Origin: Rotaria macrura
Lineage: Eukaryota; Rotifera; Eurotatoria; Philodinida; Philodinidae
Length of the DNA stretch: 64,000 nt
Reading direction: 5' to 3'
Assembly (NCBI GenBank): GCA_900239685.1
Contig: OENT01000101.1
Coordinates: 153,296 to 217,295, forward strand
In this document: piece after piece, positions 55,876 through 64,000 of the stretch
Layout of the letters: each line of letters opens with the position of its first letter
Numbering within the stretch: position 1 is the stretch's first letter
Translations under genes and position numbers: made by a program
Notes under the pieces: generated by a model
Database searches by the model: none
The model's input: the letters and a program-made list of their open reading frames with translations, nothing else
What the model was told of the DNA's origin: nothing

Positions 55876-58207
55876 ATGTGCTCAATAGAAAGTTTACCAA
55901 ACGAACTAATTTATCGCATATTCGATAATATTGATGTTCTGTCTATAATACAATTTGGTTATACATGTAAGAGATTTCATGATTGTCAAAATAATTATGA
56001 TTCATATAAACTGAATTTTGAATCAGTATTGAAAGAAGAATTCGATTTAATATGTCGTGTAATTAATCCAATAAATATAATATCATTAAAATTATCGGAT
56101 GATGATAGAACACCTGGAGCAATAAAAACATTTATTAAAAACTTTCAAATAAATAAATTAAATCGATTGAAATCTTTGCATTTAATTAAAATAAATGAAA
56201 ACGAATTAGAAAATTTCTTAAAACATTTCATAAATAGTTCGTTACACTCTATTGAAATTGAATATCGACAATATTTTACACTGCTAAATACATCAACAAT
56301 AACAATTCTATATAGAATTTTATCATTAGAAACTGTTAGAAAAGCTAATCTAGACATGAGATCTTACGAAAGAGATTATTTTCAATGGCCGAATTCATCT
56401 CATATTGAACATCTAACATTGTTAAATTCCGATATGTATCAATTTATACGAATAATTGAAAAAACAAATCGATTAAAATTCATCAATCTTAAAAATTTTA
56501 CAATGACAGCTTCCGATGAAATTTCTTGTAAAATAAAACCGTTGAAAGAATTGAAATCATTTGAAATAGAAGAAAGTGAATTGATTATGGAAAAAATTCA
56601 ATTGTTACTGTCGTTCATGGATGAACTTATTTATTTTAAATTAGTTGGTCATACAAATATTATTGAAAAGATTTTTCTTGATAATCGATTAGAAGAATTT
56701 TTTCAAAATAAATTAACAAATTTAAAAACTTTTCAATTTTTTATTCGATTTTCATCGTACGAATTAGCAAGAAATAATTCAATAATCGATTCATTTATTA
56801 AACAATTTCAAAATTCATATTGGACATCCCATTTAAATTGTTTGATCAATGGTGATCTTATTAAAAATTCCAATGAAGTTCATTTATATTCTATACCTTG
56901 TGTGTATCATGTTTTTAAATACTTTGATCAACTAGATATGGTTTCATTATCAACATCAACAGTGGCAAATGATTTCAATCATAGATTTTGTAATGTTGAT
57001 CAATTAGAGTTAAATCTCAAAGATTTAGAAATAAAATCTACACAAATAAAGGTTTAGTGTTGTTTTTATTTATATTTTTTAAAGAGAAATGTTTTTTTCT
57101 GAATGCGGATATTAGCTATATAAAGAACCAATCAACGTCTATCAATAACTGGATCGGTAGACGATTTCCCCTGTTAATCTTTCGTAGACTTGACGCAATT
57201 CCTTTTAATTCCGTCTAACTTAGTCTAGAAATATTTTGTTTTTATTCATTGTCTATAAAGACTATTCATAGATTATCCTTCGATTGGAATCATTCTACTT
57301 CTGAAATTACGCGTTTTGTTTCAAAAAACATCCTAAACCACCTGTTTTCTCATCGAGCCTTTGGAAACTCTTCATTTCACGACATTGAATTCCATACTGA
57401 TTTTTTTAATGCCATCTACGTATATTGTACACCATATAAATTTTCATGGACAATTTAAAACCACAATAAGTAATATCCTATTCTATTTTCTAAAGAAAAA
57501 GACTAGCCTTCAAAAATTTCAGGCTATTCAAGATTACGTAGTTCTTATAAATTTGCGGATAATGTCAAAATGAGTCCATTAAACCAAAATGAAAAACAGT
57601 AATAGTGAAGATTAAATCGATTTTTACAGGCACAAACATAAATATTTGACTTCTTTAGAACGGGGAAAAAGATCATCGATTATTTCCGAAGCTGAAGTAT
57701 TTAAAATTAACAGTGCATGATCAATGTTCATTAGATTGTTTTAAATTACTTACAAAATCGATTCATTTAGAAAAATTAGAAAAATTAGTATTAATTATAT
57801 GTTCTCGCGGTGATTATCTCAATTCGATGTTAAAGAATTTTTCATGTTTTCTAAAAGATTTATCAACTTTGAATTCTCTTGAAATATTTAATCGTTGGCA
57901 TGGAATATTTTCATCTATTGATATTAATTATTTTTGTTCCCATATACCAATCAATATAAGACATCTTGATATTGATATATTTGATGTTGACGATATTAAA
58001 TTTCTTATTGATCGACTTGAGAATTTATCAAGTTGTAAATTAAAATTTGCATTCGATAAATCACTCTTTTTGAAACATGTTCTTGAGTGGTTATCGAACA
58101 GAAGATTGCATTCAACATATATATCTGATATTCATTATTTATCGATTTGGATTTCAAAACAATGCAAGCAAACCAATCATCATAAGCGTATAAAGTTAAT
58201 CAATTAA
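55876..58207 (+). CDS. F-box protein with LRR-like C-terminal region
   Basis: Two exons, 55876-57051 and 57659-58207, join in phase 0 and give 574 aa, a usual size for bdelloid F-box proteins. Residues 4-40 are an F-box (SLPNELIYRIFDNID...IIQFGYTCKRF), which binds Skp1 in SCF ubiquitin ligases. The rest is a series of Leu/Ile-rich units (LKSLHLIKI, HIEHLTLLNSD, LKFINLKNF, FPKLKYLKLTV, IRHLDIDIFD) that look like degenerate leucine-rich repeats for substrate binding. Without the 607-nt intron the frame stops at 57057. The donor is GTTTAG, which is weak, and the acceptor is TTCTTTAG. An alternative is that the gene is broken here. AATAAA follows 25 nt after the stop. Confidence 0.78.
57052..57658 (+). 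other. Proposed 607-nt intron of the F-box gene
   Basis: Bounded by GTTTAG and TTTAG in matching phase. Open frames inside (57249-57573) lack LRR-like pattern. The family similarity resumes right after the acceptor. Confidence 0.55.
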
Positions 58208-58231
58208 TCGTAAATCTTTTTCATGTTTTCA

Positions 58232-58237
58232 AATAAA
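58232..58237 (+). promoter_or_regulatory. Poly(A) signal of the F-box gene
   Basis: AATAAA 25 nt after the stop codon, followed by a second overlapping AATAAT/AATAAA-like stretch. Confidence 0.6.
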
Positions 58238-58562
58238 TAATAAAAAATTCTATACGATTCAAGAATCCATTCAACATGAAAATGTAATCGTATTTTGAGA
58301 TCATTAGAATTAATAAATTGTTTTAATAAGCTTTCAAAAAAATTATCGGTCAAATTATTTTGATCATGATCGTGTTTTTTTCTACTGAAGAATCACTGGA
58401 ATGTGTTTTTGACATACGACTATATCAAAGACAAATAAAATATTGAGACTCTGTTATGAAAATAATTTGAGATCGGTATGGGAATCGTCACCGCCGCTAA
58501 ATTAATGATGTAAGTCTGTAATGAAATATTACAGATTATAGCAATACATAATAGAAAGAATT

Positions 58563-58867
58563 TTGAAAAAAAACATACAAGGTGATGCAGGTACTAGATC
58601 ATCCAGTTTAGTCCACTTTACTCCAATTCCAACTTCACCGAAAGAAATTTTCTCTTGTGCCAATAAACCCAAACCATGTATGTTAAAAGATGCAAGAGCT
58701 AAAAGGGTAGCTGTAGGTGTGATTTTAGATAAACAAGAAACATCCCACGTACACCCATAGTGGAAACATGTTTGATCAACTGATTTGAATGTTATGGCTG
58801 CCATGTTCTGACGATCGATTATTGTCGAATACTTGATTGAGCAAACATAAGTGATCACCGAAAGCAA
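58563..58867. other. Segment open on both strands, coding-like, not identified
   Basis: On the plus strand, 58585-58760 is preceded by an acceptor-like tacaag and reads ...RSSSLVHFTPIPTSP... to SHVHP then TAG. On the minus strand, an ATG at about 58802 opens MAAITFKSVDQT...YGCTWDVSC...WTKLDDLVPAS. Both readings have AT-rich third positions and ordinary amino-acid composition, so strand cannot be decided. One is probably an exon of a gene with further exons not found, or a gene fragment. Confidence 0.35.
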
Positions 58868-59982
58868 GATAAATTTCTATCATTGAGTGTCCAACTAGTA
58901 GTGCCAAATGAATGTTCTTGAATTGATTTCTATATGTATTGATTTTCGATTCTTGTCAAATATAGGAGGGAACGCTTATGTTATTCATTATTTGTTTGCA
59001 TTCATAAGAATGTTATTCGCTCATGTTTCGCATGATTCATTTGTATATGATGATGGTGGTAATGTTCGTTTATGATATTCACGTTGATATTTATAACATG
59101 TATGACTAAATGGTTTGGATTGATTACTGTGTGAGATGGTAAATTGTTTTGGAATTAGTGAATGTGTGATGGACCTTCTTTATGTGATAAACAAATAAAA
59201 GAAAAAAGAAGAAGCACTATTCGATGGAAAATATCGACATGATATCTGAAGCGTTCGATTAATTTATGGTTATTTCGTATTCGGATACCTTCCCTCCGCT
59301 TCTAATGTATTCCAGGCATACATGACTAAACTTAAAATTTGGTTTGTGTTGACTTTTTATCCCTATCATATTAATGAGCTATAAAAAGGATAGATTTAAT
59401 TTTGTATTAACAAGTCATTCAAATATTTTAATAAGTTGTGTTTCAAAAAAGACAGGAATTCCATAACCAAACATCACTTTTCAATGTAATTAACATAAAA
59501 ATCAAACAGATGGCATAGAGGTTTCTTCTGAGAAACGAATCAGGCTCCTCTACCTACATTGATATCGATCAATCGTACATCAGCGTCTTAAGCCACTTTA
59601 TGATAAGTTCCCTTGGCAGTCTTTTTTCTGACAGTATTCAAAACCTGAGAGTCTCAGATTAGATTTTGCGAAGCATTACACAACTTTCTATTTGCAGGAA
59701 AATAGCTCGACAGAAAATAAAACAATAAGTGTAATCTTTGACTCTAAGGCGGTCTTATGCTTATCACATATGGAATAGTTTTTCGATAGGATTTTGAAAT
59801 AAATTCAATGTAGTATTGGCAATCAGTGCGAAGAAACTACATCAGAGGAAAGATTTGTGTTTTGCGACTCCGAAAACGTTCACTAAAATGAATAAAATCT
59901 ACTTCCATATTCTAAAAGCATTGAAATTGGAGACCAATCCATCGAGAACATTCTTTATTTAATATATTCTAAATTACACTCC
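58868..59982. other. 1.1 kb intergenic region, no gene seen
   Basis: AT-rich, with no supported features. Confidence 0.55.
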
Positions 59983-60584
59983 AGAATAATGAACATTCTT
60001 CTTGTAACTGTAACAACGCAGGCAAGATTGAGAACAACATCGTTCAATAATGAGTTCATCGATATCCAAATCTTCTGAATCCAATTTCCTATGGTTTTCA
60101 TTGCATGTTTCTTTGTCATTTCGATCATTTCTTCATTTGAATAGGAATTCCATAATTTATTGGATCGAAATGATTGGTAGATATTCTCCAAAAAGTGTTC
60201 ATTAAGTTTCTTTTTCTAATTAAAGAACGAGATTGCATAGAAAGTACATATCAAAGACACAACTATACTTCGCATTACTTTTTGTTGTTTAGACGGTTAG
60301 ATTGATATTGAATTCATTAAGCGTTGATAGTCAACATCAAATGGATCACCTGAATATGGTATACCAATAAGATTGCCACACCTAGCAACTATTTTTACTG
60401 CTGATCACTTACATAGAAGATTAATTCTCGTACGATCGGAAGTGTTGGCATAACAATAATTTAAATCGTTGCTTTCTTTTTGTGAATTTTTACTAGTAGC
60501 GTCAGTCACAGTAACTGAAACAGTTTTACGATTGTCATCTATATTGATATAGGAATTGGTATAGTTATGGAATGTGGTGAACAT
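59983..60584 (-). pseudogene. Unresolved small cysteine-containing gene or remnant
   Basis: On the minus strand an ATG at 60584 opens 59 codons (MFTTFHNYTNSY...) to a TGA at 60405-60407. The same frame continues open to 60297 with RCGNLIGIPYSGDPFDVDY. Further on, at about 60130-59983, another frame reads CNENHRKLDSEDLDIDELII then ERCCSQSCLRCY and ends in TAA. Codon third positions are AT-rich as in real genes. A GT-AG pair around the TGA would be only 24 nt apart. No full model closes. The pieces could be exons of a small secreted or Cys-rich protein, or a gene broken by a nonsense change. Confidence 0.3.
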
Positions 60585-60889
60585 AGTTGTGCTTCATGTC
60601 GAAGAACGTGAGTAGAATCCAATAAGAGAAAGGTAAATAAAAAATTGTCTATTTTATGTTGTACAAGATAAACAGTAAGTACATCTGTAATTTGATTCAT
60701 GGTTCAGTTGAGGAAGGTTGTAGTGATTATTTTCATATGAAATTTGCACCATCATCAGAAGAAGTATATCAATCAATTTTTGTGCCACAACTAGAAACCA
60801 TGTCCCGTATGAAAAGATCTATTAAGATTTCTATTGACAGTAACAATAATTTTATTCTCAATATAGGCTCAACATTGGCGAAATAAGTG
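60568..60889 (+). CDS. Possible small gene, weakly Pcc1/LAGE3-like
   Basis: The ATG at 60656 opens 76 codons. The part FAPSSEEVYQSIF..L....RMKRSIKISIDSNNNFILNI resembles the first half of Pcc1-type KEOPS subunits, but the final helix of that family (LR...NS) is absent. Alternatively, an upstream mini-exon 60568-60608 (MECGEHSCASCRR, donor gtgagt) joins in phase at 60655-60675. A possible 33-nt intron (gtaagt...ttcag) lies inside. It overlaps the minus-strand candidate above. Identity is weak. Confidence 0.25.
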
Positions 60890-61030
60890 TTCGAATACGA
60901 AGATCATAGTAATTCACGAGACCTCTATTTTCATACATGAAAAGATATATCTTAATCTACCCACGGAAAAAAATTCGCTGATAAAACGCGGTTTATCAAA
61001 CGGCGGGTTTGGAACGGTATTTCAAACTGC

Positions 61031-61222
61031 CGGAGTCAGACCGTTTATTCGTCTCTCGAAAAGACGCGATTTATTCAAGACACGGTTCCACGCGTTTTCC
61101 AAAACCGGATAACCGGTCTGAATTCCCCGGTTTTTCAAGACGCGATATGACTCGTTTCCTAAAAACCGGATAAACGGTCTGACTCCCGCGGTTTTTCAAG
61201 ACGGGTCACGACGCGGATTTTC
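61031..61222. repeat. Block 1 of ~61-bp GC-rich repeats, partly inverted
   Basis: Units 61101-61160 and 61161-61222 share aaaaCCGGATAA-CGGTCTGA and cggtttttcaagacg. At 61031-61047 cggagtcagaccgttta is the reverse complement of taaacggtctgactcc at 61171-61187, so the unit also occurs inverted. GC content is clearly higher than the rest of the window. Confidence 0.75.
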
Positions 61223-61696
61223 AGAGCTGCTGAAAAATGCTGATTACCGTGGTTTCTGAAAATTTCATTATTAGTCTGAGGCCGGTTAGCAACGTCAACC
61301 TGATCCCTCTATGGAAGCAAAGTAAGATACCCTTTGAGAGGTAGTGTAGTGAACTTGAAAGTTTCATTACTTCGAAGTCACTTTTCAGTGACGAAGTTGC
61401 ATTAAAATTGCATATTAAGCATAGGAGTAATATTGGAGGCACGATATCTCTTCTGTACTTACACATTCCTCCACCGCTAAATTAAGTAACATATACGAAA
61501 CCTGTAAAGACAAACATTGGTGATATATTTACTTCTGCGCTAAAACCGCGGTTCCTAGGTCTATAATGCGGTTTAACGAAATAGTACGTCACAAAAAACT
61601 GTTTTCCTGATCGAAGATATGGTGGAGTGTTACTGCGATTACGTTCGTCACGGTATTTGAGTTCTCTAAACATACTATACAGCGGTTACAATCATG

Positions 61697-61880
61697 TTCA
61701 CTACGGTTTTAAAAAGCGCAACTAACCGCGTTTTAAATTAAACGCCGTTCGGACCATTTTCACCGCGGTTACTGAAACCGCGTCTATCGGCATTGTAGTG
61801 TACAATGGTTCAGATCAAGTTCACCGCGGTTACTGAAACCGCGTCTAATCGCGTTGTGGTGTACCGCGTTTGGGCGCGGT
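61697..61880. repeat. Block 2 of ~61-bp GC-rich repeats
   Basis: Units start at 61697, 61759 and 61820. Copies two and three share ttcaccgcggttactgaaac exactly, continuing cgcgtct. The first copy is more diverged (ttcactacgg). Each unit contains the small palindrome around CCGCGG. The period equals that of block 1. Confidence 0.75.
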
Positions 61881-62225
61881 TTTTCTCTTAAATTGTCTTC
61901 ATGGTTAGTACAGCCTTTTTTCAGTTGATGATTTACAGTTCTTTTCGATAACGTTTTATTCGTAGACACACTTCAGCATAGGGAACGTTTTTCTTAAGAT
62001 CTTATCAGAATGAACCTGACTCAGTTAATTATGCACGCATATCCAGATCGATTCTTCCCTTCGATAATAAATCTCATTGGGAATATACCTATAGAAGTAA
62101 GTATAGAGCTCGAAATATTCTCAGCGAAGGAGTTTTTCAGAAAAAAGACCTTAGCTATTTAGCTGAGACCGTCGAAATTTCTCAAGATTCTATTTTGGAG
62201 TAATGTTTTCCGAGCTGTCTTCTTT

Positions 62226-62240
62226 TGTGGGTGTGGGTGT
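62226..62240 (+). repeat. Short TGTGGG array (bdelloid telomere-like)
   Basis: Two and a half perfect copies of TGTGGG, the hexamer reported for bdelloid telomeres. It is far too short to be a telomere and could be an interstitial remnant or chance. Confidence 0.45.
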
Positions 62241-62361
62241 CGATGTAAGCTGGCTGCAAAAAGGATCGCATCCACACTTAGTTCCACGCCTGCCCCAATT
62301 AATTTTATTTAGATCTAAATTGTTTCAAGAAGGAGAAAACAGATCATATAAAGAAATATTT

Positions 62362-63308
62362 TCAATCATGAGAAATGAAAGGTTCTTCAATATCAAAACG
62401 CTGAATGCGATCATTGCATTGATCAGCAACGTAGAGATTTCCATAACGATCAAATGATAAACCCAGAGGATGACATAATTGATTGGAATCATCTCCTATG
62501 CCATTTCCACCCACTAAGACATTCCCTTCTTTAGCTCCAATCAACCATCGCATAATTCGATGATTGTTGTTATCAACCACATAAACAGTTCCTAATTGGT
62601 CAGCAATGATTCCCGTAGGAACAGCTAATTGTGTTAAATTATTTCCTTGACTTTGATCGCCAGCGACAAGAACGCCTTCGGTTGCACCATTTTCCCATTT
62701 CATCACACGATCATTGGCAGTATCAGACACATAGACCGATCGTTCTTGATCGACAAAGATATTCCTGGGATAGTAGAGTTGGTTGAGATCATTTCCATAC
62801 CCTCGACCTCCAGCAACTACTTGTCCCTTTGTATCGCCTTTTTCATATCGACGTACTTCATGTTTTTCATTAGCGGCAACATAAAGTGATCGTTGTTCAT
62901 CCATAGTCAAACTTACGCAGTCGATACTTTCAGCCAATGTTTCTTCTCGTTTTCCATTTCGACGAGACCATCGAACAACTCTTTTATTTCCCCTGTCGCA
63001 AATGACAATACTATCAGTGTCTTTATCCACAATGACGTCATACGGATAATCCAATAGGTAATCTCCGGTTCCTTTTGCGTAACCACCAGCAAGGACTGTA
63101 CCATTTGTTGCACCAAATTCCCACTCAACAAGTCGATGATTATAGCGATCAGCAATATAAATAGTTTGTTCATCATCAACAAATAAACCAGATGGTCCAT
63201 TAAGTTGATCAGTTCTATTACCTTTACCATTTCCTCCAGCTACAGTAACACCTATTTGTGACCATTTAGCATTCAGAGGAATATTTCGTAATGTTCCACG
63301 TAATGGTA
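62362..63308 (-). CDS. NHL-repeat beta-propeller protein (C-terminal exon; 5' part not found)
   Basis: The exon runs from the acceptor ttcacag at 63309-63310 to the stop at 62362 and encodes about 315 aa. It holds six NHL units of ~50 aa, each with a variant of P-x-G-x-x-V-D...(I/V)YV(A/S)D..N.R(I/V)..W, separated by G-x-V-(L/V)-(A/V)-G-G/D-x-G-x-G. The third unit has lost the usual D/N residues (YVAANEKHEV). Six units suffice for a closed propeller. Such domains bind proteins, RNA or sugars. Many bdelloid copies are extracellular or membrane-linked. The phase needs an upstream exon carrying the start. None is seen in 63311-64000, so it may lie outside the window. Confidence 0.85.
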
Positions 63309-63310
63309 CT

Positions 63311-64000
63311 GTGAAAGAAAGAGCATAAAAAGATAAAACTCTCTTAAAATTAAATTTCTTTGCGAAAGTAAATTCCTTCTAGATAAAATTTCAGCAAAAA
63401 AATTAATGTTTTGTTAAAAAACTTTGAGATCTTTATTTGAAAAATGATTCAAAAAGGAATTTTTAATATTATGATGAAAGTAATACTTAGTAGAAATTAT
63501 ATTAATGAGAATCATAAATGTATTTTTCATTGAAATCGAAATTTCAAAAAATTTCAAATATTAATACTTCGAGTAACAAAAAGAGAATTTCATGATCAAT
63601 GAAAAACTTAAAAAATCAAAAAAACGATAAGAGTTTTTTAAAAGTGAACAAACTTAAAACAGTAATAGCGATTGATTTTGTAAATGTTAAGATAATTAAA
63701 ATAAATATCTTGTTTTAGAATAGTTTTTTGCTATTAAGAATTCATTTCAATATTAAAATTACTTCAGACTTCAATTTATATCAAAAATTTTATTTTATTA
63801 GACTTCTAATGAAAGTTTAAAATTCAATGAGTTCAAATTAGTTTGTTTCTATATTTGAATAAAAACGTAGAAAATTAGCAATTTAATAGAAAGGACACCG
63901 CCGGATAAGGCCACAAATCGGCCCCTTCTTGTATCTCGATCTCAGTATCCTAGAAAGATAGTACGCATTTTTCTGCGTATACCAGCGTATTTTGTCTTTC
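63311..64000. other. Upstream flank of the NHL exon
   Basis: Very AT-rich up to about 63885, then a sharp change to GC-richer sequence (gacaccgccggataaggcc) at the window edge that may begin another element or gene. No exon of the NHL gene was recognised. Confidence 0.5.

Larger units (their letters stand above)
60890..62361. other. GC-richer repeat-bearing region without a gene
   Basis: The two blocks of ~61-bp repeats described next flank about 470 bp of ordinary sequence (61223-61696). Frames on either strand give no domain. A short telomere-like TGTGGG array lies at 62226-62240. Confidence 0.6.

Overview
The window reads as bdelloid rotifer nuclear DNA (Adineta/Rotaria-like). It is AT-rich and has GT-AG introns, mostly 42-91 nt. 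It carries an ionotropic glutamate receptor whose pore loop holds a K+-channel-type GYG, the signature described for the Adineta vaga receptor AvGluR1. It also carries an F-box/LRR-like gene and an NHL-propeller gene of the kinds that are abundant in bdelloids. The organism call is an inference; no rRNA, tRNA or spliced-leader RNA gene was found to confirm it.

Layout: 273-1520 (+) microbial-type PARG. 4354-9652 (-) mitochondrial acetyl-CoA hydrolase/acetate CoA-transferase in 6 exons, with one 3.4 kb intron. 9766-13617 (-) PINX1 homologue in 7 exons, 113 bp behind it. 18868-19323 (-) NUDT15-like Nudix enzyme. 23655-24290 (+) neuronal-calcium-sensor-like EF-hand protein. 27014-27280 (-) possible small secreted peptide. 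27872-29192 (-) LIM-domain protein in 8 exons. 29756-31393 (+) and 32887-33746 (-) a convergent pair of paralogous single-pass membrane proteins that I do not recognise. 37914-48016 (+) SLC26 anion transporter in 16 exons, with a foldback element in intron 1. 48942-51611 (-) intronless GYG glutamate receptor. 55876-58207 (+) F-box protein in 2 exons. 58529-60890 several unresolved small coding-like segments. 60960-61880 GC-rich repeats of about 61 bp. 62362-63308 (-) C-terminal exon of an NHL-repeat protein.

More than half of the window is intergenic or intronic AT-rich sequence with no gene I can support. Intron length is bimodal: most are 42-91 nt, but several are 0.6-3.4 kb. Exon structures were built by hand from splice signals, reading-frame phase and family similarity. 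Every multi-exon model reported here closes in frame.

The genes do not form one pathway. They are independent functions: ADP-ribose and nucleotide clean-up (PARG, NUDT15), mitochondrial acetate/CoA metabolism, telomerase/nucleolar control (PINX1), calcium and glutamate signalling (NCS-like protein, iGluR), anion transport (SLC26), and adaptor or propeller proteins.
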